A stretch of DNA of 15,535 nt from contig CANJMX010000022.1 of the NCBI GenBank assembly GCA_947475125.1, forward strand, positions 1-15,535. The letters are read 5' to 3'. Each line of letters opens with the position of its first letter. Within the stretch, counting starts at the first letter, position 1. This document shows positions 5,358-11,399 of the stretch, piece by piece. The DNA is from Actinomycetota bacterium (GTDB taxonomy: Bacteria; Actinomycetota; Thermoleophilia; Miltoncostaeales; Miltoncostaeaceae). A model generated the notes under the pieces. It was given only the letters and a program-made list of their open reading frames with translations. It did not search any database and was not told the origin of the DNA. A program made the position numbers and the translations under genes.

Positions 5358-5612
5358 ATGCCCGATGCCTTGCCTCCTGACCTGACCGCCGCGCTCAAGC
5401 AGATCGACCCGAAGATGAGGGGGGATCTCGAGGAAGCCCTCGCGCCCGTCATCCCGGACCTCGGTCCACGCGAGGTCGCGGTGCTGCTTCGACTGGTGGA
5501 CGGCATCAAGGGCGGTGCCTCCATCCCCGAGCTCAACGCGTTTGTGCGCCTGCTGCCGGTCACCGTCAGTCGCGTGGTGCAGCCGGTTGTCGAGCCCGTC
5601 GAGGTCAACTAG
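5358..5612 (+). CDS. Hypothetical small helical protein (84 aa)
   Basis: Not recognised. The 84 residues divide into an N-terminal charged helical part (LPPDLTAALKQIDPKMRGDL, then EEALAPVIPDLG), a middle helix (EVAVLLRLVDGI) and a more hydrophobic C-terminus (LNAFVRLLPVTVSRVV). There is no signal peptide and no cysteine or metal motif. The alternating Leu pattern suggests a small helical bundle or adaptor. It lies nine bases after the 313-residue gene and has its own leaderless promoter, so it may be expressed both from that promoter and by read-through. It ends 58 bases before the secreted dehydrogenase. Coding is supported by the start geometry and an amino-acid composition more protein-like than the overlapping frames. 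Confidence 0.65.
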   Translation: MPDALPPDLTAALKQIDPKMRGDLEEALAPVIPDLGPREVAVLLRLVDGIKGGASIPELNAFVRLLPVTVSRVVQPVVEPVEVN

Positions 5613-5656
5613 CGCCCCACGTGACCGTTGGTTGCGGCTTCGGGCCGTCGCCGCGC

Positions 5657-5662
5657 TAGCGT
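5657..5662 (+). promoter_or_regulatory. -10 element of a leaderless GTG start at 5671
   Basis: TAGCGT is followed by eight bases (CACCAGCC) and GTG, where the signal peptide of the dehydrogenase begins. No Shine-Dalgarno is present. Confidence 0.45.
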
Positions 5663-5670
5663 CACCAGCC

Positions 5671-6786
5671 GTGATCCGTACGGCGCTCATCGGCACCTTG
5701 GCAGCCCTCTCGGTTGCATCCGGCGCATCTGCGTTGAGTCTCGCGCCGGTGGGCCGCGGCTTTGACGGCGCGCTTGGGGTGGTGCAGGCACCCGGAGAGG
5801 CACGCCTGCTGGTGGTGACCCGCACTGGCGTGGTGAGGCCCATTACGCGCAGGGGCAGGCCGGGCCCAATCTGGCTCGATCTGCGCGATCGCGTGGGCGC
5901 GAAGTCCCTTGAGCAGGGGTTGCTCGGGCTCGCGTTCGCTCCTGATTACGCCAGCACCGGCCGTCTGTACGTGAACTACACCGACCGATCAGGCAACTCA
6001 CGCGTGGTGGAGCTGCGATCGCGACCCGGCGCGGCGCGGGTGTCCACGCGCACCGCTCGCGGTGTGCTGCGCCAGCGCCAGCCGTACGCCAACCACAACG
6101 GCGGCAACCTGCAGTTCGGTCCCGACGGAATGCTCTATGTCGGGTTCGGTGACGGCGGGGGCGCGGGCGACCAGGATGGCACCGCAGCCAACCCGGCAAC
6201 ATGGCTCGGCAAGATCCTCCGCATCGACCCCTCCCAACGCGATCCCGGCAAGGCGTACGCAGTGCCTGCCGGAAACCCCTTCGCGCGGACCCCCGGCACC
6301 CGGCCCGAGATCTGGCACCTGGGGCTCCGAAACCCCTGGCGGTTCAGCTTCGATTCGGTGACGGGCGCCATGTGGATCGGCGATGTGGGCCAGAACGCGG
6401 TTGAGGAGGTCGATCGTGCCCCGGCTGGAGTGGGTGGACTCGACTTCGGCTGGAGCCGACGCGAGGGCACCGACGACTTCAAGGGCGGGCCCCGGTCGGC
6501 AACCGAGACCGACCCCGTGGCGCAGTACCGCCACGGTGGCGGCGACTGCTCGGTGACCGGCGGGTACGTCCAGCGCGGTGGCAGGGTGCCAGCGCTCGAA
6601 GGGATGTACATCTATGGCGACTGGTGCTCGGGCAAGATCTGGGCGATACCGGCCAATGGGTCGGGCCCCAGCCGCGAGATCACGGGGCGATTGGGGCGCA
6701 TACCGGGGGTCACGTCATTCGGCCAGGACCGCGCGGGCAATATCTATGCGGTGACCACGACGACCGTGAAGCGCATCACGGCCTGA
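5671..6786 (+). CDS. Secreted PQQ-type glucose/sorbosone dehydrogenase (six-bladed propeller)
   Basis: A member of the soluble sugar dehydrogenase family (glucose/sorbosone dehydrogenase, also HHIP-like), beta-propellers that in characterised members use PQQ and calcium to oxidise sugars outside the cytoplasmic membrane. The product is 371 residues. Residues 1-22 are a signal peptide (ALSVASGASALS). Family marks are EQGLLGLAFAPDY (81-93), NHNGGNLQFGPDGMLYVGFG with the presumed catalytic base H142, DGGGAGDQDG (161-170), ILRIDP (182-187), GLRNPWR (218-224) with the PQQ-binding arginine, and GDVGQNAVEEVD (237-248). The late GMYIYGDWCSGKIWA block completes the propeller. No PQQ biosynthesis genes are in the window, so cofactor use is inferred. 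The GTG start is fixed by the signal peptide and promoter spacing. The Tat-exported oxidase gene lies 38 bases downstream. Confidence 0.88.
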   Translation: MIRTALIGTLAALSVASGASALSLAPVGRGFDGALGVVQAPGEARLLVVTRTGVVRPITRRGRPGPIWLDLRDRVGAKSLEQGLLGLAFAPDYASTGRLYVNYTDRSGNSRVVELRSRPGAARVSTRTARGVLRQRQPYANHNGGNLQFGPDGMLYVGFGDGGGAGDQDGTAANPATWLGKILRIDPSQRDPGKAYAVPAGNPFARTPGTRPEIWHLGLRNPWRFSFDSVTGAMWIGDVGQNAVEEVDRAPAGVGGLDFGWSRREGTDDFKGGPRSATETDPVAQYRHGGGDCSVTGGYVQRGGRVPALEGMYIYGDWCSGKIWAIPANGSGPSREITGRLGRIPGVTSFGQDRAGNIYAVTTTTVKRITA

Positions 6787-6791
6787 GCCAG

Positions 6792-6813
6792 ACGCAGGTT
6801 GAGGCTCCTGCGT
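6792..6813 (+). terminator. Hairpin after the sugar dehydrogenase, abutting the next promoter
   Basis: ACGCAGG (6792-6798) and CCTGCGT (6807-6813) form a perfect seven-pair stem with an eight-base loop. Only CTTT follows, so it would be a weak terminator. The right arm ends on the first base of the TAGCCT -10 element (6813-6818), so the palindrome could equally be an operator for the oxidase gene. Confidence 0.4.
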
Positions 6814-6818
6814 AGCCT
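6813..6818 (+). promoter_or_regulatory. -10 element of a leaderless start at 6825
   Basis: TAGCCT is followed by TTCCGC and ATG, a six-base spacing. Confidence 0.45.
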
Positions 6819-6824
6819 TTCCGC

Positions 6825-8390
6825 ATGATTTCCGAATCGCATCCCCCCCGGCGCCCCGTCAGCCGCAGGTCGTTTCTCATGGGCGGCGCTGCCCTTGCCG
6901 CCGCTGCAGTGCTGCCGTCGTGGACCACCGCGGCGGCCACGCGCGCATCGGGCATGGCTCGCCTGCTGCGCGAGCTCGGCACCGCCACTCGGGGGCCATT
7001 GGTGACCCGCAGCGATGCTGGGTTGTTCCTCGCCGCGCAGGTCTACAACATGCGCTTTGAGGGACGCCGCCCGCTGGGGGTGCTCTACGCGCTGGATGAG
7101 CGTGATGTGCAGGCCGCCGTGCGCTGGGCCGCCCGCAATGAGGTGCCCATTACCGTGCGCGCGGGTGGTCACTCGTACCAGGGCTACTCCACGATCAACG
7201 ACGGCCTGGTGGTGGATCTCACCAACCTGTCTGCGGTGGTGCCGCGATCCGGTCGGGTGCCATACGCGCACATTGGCGGCGGCACAGCCCTCGGTGTGGC
7301 GTACGGCGCGTTGTCGCGGTACGGACTCACCATCCCGGGCGGGACGTGCCCCACTGTATCGGTGGGCGGCCTGGCCCAGGGCGGTGGCCTGGGCATGGTG
7401 GCGCGAAGGTGGGGGACGCTGTCGGACAACATCCAGGGGCTGCGCATCGTCACGGCCGACGGCCGTATCCGCACGGCCGATGCCCGTAGCGAGAGGGATC
7501 TGCTGTGGGCCTGTCGGGGCGGCGGCGGCGGCAACTTCGGCATCGTCACCTCGTATGAGATGCGCACGCATCCCACCGATGCGGCCATGGGCTTCGTGTT
7601 CCGGTTTGACTGGGCCGACTGCCCGGAGGTGATCATGGCCTGGCAGGAATGGGCGCATGCCACGGGCGACGACATGTTCACAATGTGCAGCACACTCACC
7701 AACGCCGATGGCCCCAACCCCATCTCGCAGGTGTCGGGCCAGTTCTTTGGCGACCAAGCGGGGTTGGCTGCCGAACTTGCGCCATTCCTGGCGCAGGTGA
7801 CCCCGGCATCAACGGTGATCAGGCAGGCGAGCTATGCATCTCTGGTGCAGTTCTGGGCGCAATGCACGCATGCAGCGGCCGAGCAGTGCACGCGGCAGCA
7901 GATGAACCCCGGGGGCGCCGAAGCGCGTCCGTACTTCTGGGGCAAGTCCGACTACGTGGCCGAGTCGGCACCGATGGACCGCGCAGGGGCCGAGGTGATC
8001 CGTGACCACATCGCCGCACGGCAGGCCATGGGTGCCGGCACCGGTGAGATGCTGCTGGACTCCTACGGCGGTGCCATCAACCGTGTGGCCCCCGATGCCA
8101 CGGCGTTCGCCCACCGCGATATGCGGTACTCCATGCAGTACCTGGCGTACTGGAACGCACCCGACCAGCAGGAGATGGGCGTGACCTGGATTCGCGGACT
8201 CGAGCGTGATCTCGTGCCACACGTGAGCGGTCAGAAGTACGTCAACTACATCGACTCCGACCAGCGACACGATCCCGGGGTCTACTACGGGCAGAACCTC
8301 GCCCGGCTCATCGATACACGCCGCCGGTTCGACCCCGACGACGTCTTCAGGTTCCGTCAGGCGATCCCGCTCACCCACCGCAGGGGCTAG
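6825..8390 (+). CDS. Tat-exported berberine-bridge-enzyme-type FAD oxidoreductase
   Basis: Oxidises an alcohol or sugar-like substrate with FAD and, in most characterised relatives, oxygen, giving hydrogen peroxide. The product is 521 residues. Residues 9-33 form a Tat signal (RRPVSRRSFLMGG, then an Ala-rich stretch), so it is exported folded with its flavin. The FAD-binding PCMH-type domain spans about 82-250: RAGGHSYQGY (112-121) places H116 at the histidyl-flavin site and GGTCPTVSVGGLAQGGGLG (172-190) places C175 at the cysteinyl-flavin site, so both residues needed for bicovalent flavin are present. A berberine-like C-terminal motif is seen in KYVNYIDSD and YYGQNLARLIDTRRRFDPDD. Both it and the upstream dehydrogenase are predicted exported sugar oxidases; shared function is an inference. 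The stop touches the next gene's stop without a spare base. Confidence 0.92.
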   Translation: MISESHPPRRPVSRRSFLMGGAALAAAAVLPSWTTAAATRASGMARLLRELGTATRGPLVTRSDAGLFLAAQVYNMRFEGRRPLGVLYALDERDVQAAVRWAARNEVPITVRAGGHSYQGYSTINDGLVVDLTNLSAVVPRSGRVPYAHIGGGTALGVAYGALSRYGLTIPGGTCPTVSVGGLAQGGGLGMVARRWGTLSDNIQGLRIVTADGRIRTADARSERDLLWACRGGGGGNFGIVTSYEMRTHPTDAAMGFVFRFDWADCPEVIMAWQEWAHATGDDMFTMCSTLTNADGPNPISQVSGQFFGDQAGLAAELAPFLAQVTPASTVIRQASYASLVQFWAQCTHAAAEQCTRQQMNPGGAEARPYFWGKSDYVAESAPMDRAGAEVIRDHIAARQAMGAGTGEMLLDSYGGAINRVAPDATAFAHRDMRYSMQYLAYWNAPDQQEMGVTWIRGLERDLVPHVSGQKYVNYIDSDQRHDPGVYYGQNLARLIDTRRRFDPDDVFRFRQAIPLTHRRG

Positions 8391-8891
8391 TTACCAACCC
8401 GAGGTCCCGTCGTCGCCCTTGAAGGGCCCCACCACGTCGGGCGTGACCCACCCGCCGTAGAAGCCACCGGGCTGCGCCTGCACCGACTGGCCATCCACCG
8501 TGCACTCGAGCGCACCGGGGTAGAAGGCGATATGCCCGGCGATGGGGGCGAAGGCGGGCACCGGGTTGCGGTAGCGCCACGCCACCTTGGGCAGCACGAT
8601 CTGGTCAACGGCGACGTCGAGGTAGTCGGCCTGACCCTTCCATTCGCACAGACTGCGGCCCTCGGCCTGACGCAGGTGCTCCATGGCGACGTCCTCCGGC
8701 GGCAGATACCACGCCGGTGGGTGGCTGGTCTCCATCACGCGCCACGCGCGACGGGTATCGGCAAGCGTCACGTCGCCCAGTTGGATGACCACACGGCGGC
8801 CGCTCTGCTCGAGGCGCGGTGGACGCGGGTAGGTCCATACCGACTCCTGCCCCGGGCCGACGGGGTCGGGTTCGGGGCGGCGCATCCTCAT
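8391..8891 (-). CDS. DUF427 domain protein
   Basis: A DUF427 family protein, a compact beta-rich fold widespread in actinobacteria, whose biochemical role I cannot state. The product is 166 residues from the chosen start. Typical family marks are RPEPDPVGPGQESVWTYPRP near the N-terminus, TSHPPAWYLPPEDV, the core C-E-W-K-G-x-A-x-Y, and the C-terminal GGFYGGWVTPDVVGPFKG. The start at 8891 forms an ATGA overlap with the upstream gene's TGA stop, which implies translational coupling; ATG at 8900 or 8885 is also possible, and the family N-terminus fits either 8891 or 8885. It has no signal peptide. Its TAA stop begins at the base immediately after the oxidase's TAG on the other strand. Confidence 0.88.
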   Translation of the reverse strand: MRMRRPEPDPVGPGQESVWTYPRPPRLEQSGRRVVIQLGDVTLADTRRAWRVMETSHPPAWYLPPEDVAMEHLRQAEGRSLCEWKGQADYLDVAVDQIVLPKVAWRYRNPVPAFAPIAGHIAFYPGALECTVDGQSVQAQPGGFYGGWVTPDVVGPFKGDDGTSGW

Positions 8892-9175
8892 CCGTCCCAT
8901 CCGGCGAGCAGGGCGTCGGTGATGCCCTTTACCCGGCCCATATCACCGGCGTCGACGGCATCACGCAGGGCCGCCAGCATCTCGGGAGGAGCCGCAAGCA
9001 GGGCCTCGGACCCTGCTGCCATCCATCGCACAAGGGCGTGGTGCACGACATCCCCGACGGGGATCCCGAGCCGATCGGCCAGCACCTGGAGGCCCGGGAG
9101 CGGGTCCTCCAGTAGCGATGCGGCGACCTCCGCGCGAAACCGGCCGGCAGGGTCGAAGGTCTCTGGATCGTCCAT
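8888..9175 (-). CDS. Small helical protein coupled to DUF427 gene
   Basis: A 95-residue, acidic, alpha-helical protein without signal peptide. The central segment, LADRLGIPVGDVVHHALVRW followed by MAAGSEALLAAPPEML, recalls from memory a family of small actinobacterial proteins with the pattern G-I-P-V-G-x-x-V-x-x-x-L-x-R-W-x-x-x-G-S (I think DUF6027, low certainty). The G-I-P-V-G-x-x-V helix followed by R-W could be a small helix-turn-helix-like unit, but I do not claim DNA binding. ATG at 9175 is chosen because TACCAT lies six bases upstream on the same strand and there is no Shine-Dalgarno. It overlaps the DUF427 start by the ATGA arrangement, so both proteins come from one mRNA. Divergent from chdC. 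Confidence 0.78.
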   Translation of the reverse strand: MDDPETFDPAGRFRAEVAASLLEDPLPGLQVLADRLGIPVGDVVHHALVRWMAAGSEALLAAPPEMLAALRDAVDAGDMGRVKGITDALLAGWDG

Positions 9176-9181
9176 GCCCAC

Positions 9182-9187
9182 ATGGTA
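9182..9187 (-). promoter_or_regulatory. -10 element of a leaderless start at 9175, mirror of the chdC promoter
   Basis: Minus strand TACCAT is followed by six bases (GTGGGC) and ATG. It is exactly 17 bases from the plus-strand TACCGT at 9205, so it also occupies the position expected for the chdC -35. Confidence 0.5.
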
Positions 9188-9204
9188 TGTGCGCATGGCT
9201 GCGC

Positions 9205-9210
9205 TACCGT
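9205..9210 (+). promoter_or_regulatory. -10 element of a leaderless start at 9219 (chdC)
   Basis: TACCGT is followed by eight bases (CGTGAACC) and ATG. GTGAA is not a credible Shine-Dalgarno this close to the start. Confidence 0.5.
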
Positions 9211-9218
9211 CGTGAACC

Positions 9219-9992
9219 ATGAGCAACCACTTTGAACCAGTCATCCCCTCCCGCGGCTGGGCCGTTGCCCATCTGCTGCTCAGGGTCGACCCCGACGCCG
9301 GCAGCGGCACGTCCATTGCCCGGGCGCTCAGGGTGTTCACCGACGCCGCCCCCGAGAACCAGGTGCGTGCATTCTCGGTGGTCGGCGGCCGCGCCGATCT
9401 TGGATTTCTGCTGGTGGCACCCAATCTGCACGACCTCGACATCGCCGTAAAGGGCGTCATGTCCGGCCCGGTTGAGGCCGAGTACACGTACCTCTCCATC
9501 ACCGAGGAGAGCGAGTACCGCGCCACCGAGGACGATGAGCGTGCGCGCCTCATCGAACTGGGAGAAAGCGACGTGGAGGGCAAACTGGCGGAGTGGCTGG
9601 TGCGCATTGAGGAGTACCGCCAACTGCGCGTGCACCCCGACCTGCCCGTGCGCAAACTCATCTGCTTCTACCCCATGAACAAGCGCCGCGTTGGTGGCGA
9701 CAATTGGTACTCGCTGTCGTTTGACGAACGCAAGGCGATGATGATGGGGCACGGCACGCTGGGGCGGAAGTACGCCGGGCGCGTGACGCAGCTCATCACG
9801 GGCTCAACCGGTCTGGACGACTGGGAGTGGGGGGTCACGCTGTTCAGCGACGACCTGGCCGCGCTCAAGGAGATCGTCTACGAGATGCGCTTTGACGAGG
9901 TCTCAGCTCGCTTCGGGGAGTTCGGCGAGTTCTTCATCGGGCTGTTGATGGACATCCCTGCGGTGCTCGAGCGGGCAGGCATCCCGAGTTAA
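9219..9992 (+). CDS. chdC: Coproheme decarboxylase (HemQ/ChdC)
   Basis: Final enzyme of the coproporphyrin-dependent heme pathway of Gram-positive bacteria: it decarboxylates iron-coproporphyrin III twice, using hydrogen peroxide, to give heme b in the cytoplasm. The product is 257 residues, the usual length, with two ferredoxin-like halves. The C-terminal half carries YPMNKRR (151-157), MMGHGTLGRKY (proximal heme ligand H178), and GSTGLDDWEWGVTLF. The catalytic tyrosine Y151, the heme histidine H178 and Q191 have the same mutual spacing (27 and 13 residues) as the key residues of the Geobacillus enzyme, so this is a Firmicutes-type residue set. Start taken at 9219 from promoter spacing and N-terminal match. 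Its TAA shares bases with the convergent gene's stop. No other heme genes are in the window. Confidence 0.94.
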   Translation: MSNHFEPVIPSRGWAVAHLLLRVDPDAGSGTSIARALRVFTDAAPENQVRAFSVVGGRADLGFLLVAPNLHDLDIAVKGVMSGPVEAEYTYLSITEESEYRATEDDERARLIELGESDVEGKLAEWLVRIEEYRQLRVHPDLPVRKLICFYPMNKRRVGGDNWYSLSFDERKAMMMGHGTLGRKYAGRVTQLITGSTGLDDWEWGVTLFSDDLAALKEIVYEMRFDEVSARFGEFGEFFIGLLMDIPAVLERAGIPS

Positions 9993-10825
9993 GGGACGCT
10001 CCGCAGGATCTGGTCGGCGTCGCCAATCCACTTGCCGCCGTACATGGCGCAGTGAACAAGTACCGGTACCAACTGGTTCACCTGCACGCGTTCGGCCCAG
10101 TCGGGCGCCAACGGAAACTCCTCGGCGTAGGCGTCAAATACACGCTCGGGGAATCCCCCGAACAGCCGCATCATCGCCAGGTCCATCTCGCGGTGGCCGC
10201 CGTAGGCGTCGGGGTCGAGCAGCACGGGAACGCCCTCACTGTTCACCATGCGGTTGCCGGCCCACAGATCGCCGTGCACGCGTGCCGGTGGCTCAGGCGG
10301 CCCCAGCAGATCGGGCAGGTTGGCCAGCAGGCTGTCGAGCCTGCGCCAGATCTCGGCCGGCAGGCTGCTTGCGTGGGCCAGCGGGATGATGCGGCACTCG
10401 GCCAGGAAGGCCGGCCAGGTATCACGCGCATCGTTGGGGACGGGCACCGGGCCGGCGAATCCATCCCACGGTGCACCGAAGCGCTCGGCACCCGCGCGGT
10501 GCATGCGGGCGACTGCTCTCCCCAGGGCTTCCTGGGCCGCGGCGGTGAACTCCCCTTCGTCAATCCATTCGAGGGCGAGCCAGTCGTCACCCACGCCCAC
10601 GACGTCGGGAACGCGTACGCCGGCATCGGAGATCCAGGCGAGCGCGGCAGCCTCTGAGCGGAACAGTCCCGACGGGGCATGACGGGTGTGCTTCACGAAC
10701 ACCGATTGCCCGTTGCCCATATGCACCCGGATGGCGTCGCTCACGTAACCGCCCGGGATGCGCGTGGTGGTGTGCACCTGCGACCCGGCGAGCCGGGCGA
10801 TGTGCTCGGGGTCGGGCGGCCCCAT
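9989..10825 (-). CDS. Fructosamine/ribulosamine 3-kinase family protein
   Basis: Phosphorylates the third carbon of sugar adducts on lysine side chains, which makes them fall off; bacterial members characterised so far prefer ribulosamines and erythrulosamines, so the role is protein deglycation. The product is 278 residues with an aminoglycoside-phosphotransferase-like kinase fold. Visible marks are GGYVSD (25-30), the ATP lysine K45 (VFVK), RSEAAAL with E58, the catalytic loop HGDLWAGN (184-191, D186), and the metal-binding LLDPDAYGGHREMDLAM (202-218), followed by LFGGF and LVPVLVH, all typical of the fructosamine kinase family. The ATG is two bases after the phosphatase stop, so they form one operon with likely coupled translation. 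The TAA stop lies inside the TTAA shared with chdC. Confidence 0.9.
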   Translation of the reverse strand: MGPPDPEHIARLAGSQVHTTTRIPGGYVSDAIRVHMGNGQSVFVKHTRHAPSGLFRSEAAALAWISDAGVRVPDVVGVGDDWLALEWIDEGEFTAAAQEALGRAVARMHRAGAERFGAPWDGFAGPVPVPNDARDTWPAFLAECRIIPLAHASSLPAEIWRRLDSLLANLPDLLGPPEPPARVHGDLWAGNRMVNSEGVPVLLDPDAYGGHREMDLAMMRLFGGFPERVFDAYAEEFPLAPDWAERVQVNQLVPVLVHCAMYGGKWIGDADQILRSVP

Positions 10826-10827
10826 GG

Positions 10828-11310
10828 TCAGTCGCGGGGCGTGGCGATATGGCCGATGAGCGCGATGACCGAGCGGTCGACCATGTCGAACACGTCGGCG
10901 AAGCCCTCCTGCCCCCCGAAGTACGGATCGGGCACATCAAGATCGCCATGTGCGTCGGGGTCGAACTCGCGCAGCAGGTGCACCTTTGCGCGCGCGGCGT
11001 CATCGGGTGCAAGCGAGCGCAGCACTGCGGCGTTGTCGGCGTCCATGGCCATGACCAGATCGAACCGCGCGAAGTCGGCGGCCTCGAACTGCCGGGCGGT
11101 GCCGCCCATGGGGATCCCCCGACGGGTGGCCTCGTCGCGGGCACGTTCGTCAGGTGGATGCCCGGCATGCCACGACCCAGTGCCCGCGCTCTCAACCTCC
11201 ACGTGCACGCCCATCTCCTCGAATCCGAGGCGGTGTTCCATGATGGCCTCGGCCGTGGGGCTGCGGCAGATGTTGCCCAGACATACGAAGCACACGCGGG
11301 TTGCGGCCAT
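10828..11310 (-). CDS. Low-molecular-weight protein-tyrosine-phosphatase-type phosphatase
   Basis: A cysteine phosphatase acting on phosphotyrosine or on sugar-phosphate adducts. The product is 160 residues, normal for the family. The P-loop C10-L-G-N-I-C-R16-S-P (C-x5-R-S) is close to the N-terminus, and the general acid D128 is in DPYFGG (128-133). SAGTGSWHAG (41-50) is a further family signature. The start at 11310 is fixed by GGAGGA nine bases upstream and by the P-loop homology; the open frame upstream is unrelated. The kinase gene follows after two bases. A human homologue is known to remove the 5-phosphate from protein ribulosamines, which is the step before the kinase's, so sugar-adduct repair is a better guess here than signalling. 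Divergent from the alcohol dehydrogenase gene. Confidence 0.93.
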   Translation of the reverse strand: MAATRVCFVCLGNICRSPTAEAIMEHRLGFEEMGVHVEVESAGTGSWHAGHPPDERARDEATRRGIPMGGTARQFEAADFARFDLVMAMDADNAAVLRSLAPDDAARAKVHLLREFDPDAHGDLDVPDPYFGGQEGFADVFDMVDRSVIALIGHIATPRD

Positions 11311-11319
11311 GTCGCGGTC

Positions 11320-11325
11320 TCCTCC
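11320..11325 (-). promoter_or_regulatory. Shine-Dalgarno of the phosphatase gene
   Basis: Minus strand GGAGGA lies nine bases before the ATG at 11310. It decides this start over upstream in-frame candidates and marks this mRNA as leadered, in contrast to most neighbours. Confidence 0.75.
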
Positions 11326-11365
11326 GGATGGTCCGTTACGGCGCCCCTTGGAGGGCCCGGTGGGC

Positions 11366-11372
11366 GATACTA
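11366..11372. promoter_or_regulatory. Overlapping divergent -10 elements (phosphatase and alcohol dehydrogenase)
   Basis: Plus strand GATACT (11366-11371) and minus strand TAGTAT (11372-11367) overlap almost completely, so one A/T-rich spot could serve both directions. Leaders would be about 25 bases (plus) and 50 bases (minus), each long enough to hold the Shine-Dalgarno seen there. No clear -35 is visible on either side. Confidence 0.4.
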
Positions 11373-11388
11373 GGCAGGCAACCAACTC

Positions 11389-11394
11389 GGAGAG
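11389..11394 (+). promoter_or_regulatory. Shine-Dalgarno of the alcohol dehydrogenase gene
   Basis: GGAGAG ends five bases before ATG at 11400 and sets that start. The upstream in-frame extension is antisense to the phosphatase and is not used. Confidence 0.65.
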
Positions 11395-11399
11395 TGGAC

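Noticed and set aside
5617..5665. GTGAC/GTCAC and CACGTG words upstream of the sugar dehydrogenase
   Set aside because: Arms of only five to six bases at wide spacing are expected by chance.
4563..5843. 426-residue minus-strand open frame opposite the two hypothetical genes
   Set aside because: The translation is His/Arg/Gly-rich with no fold pattern, and it also runs antisense into the dehydrogenase. The plus frames have promoters and helical composition.
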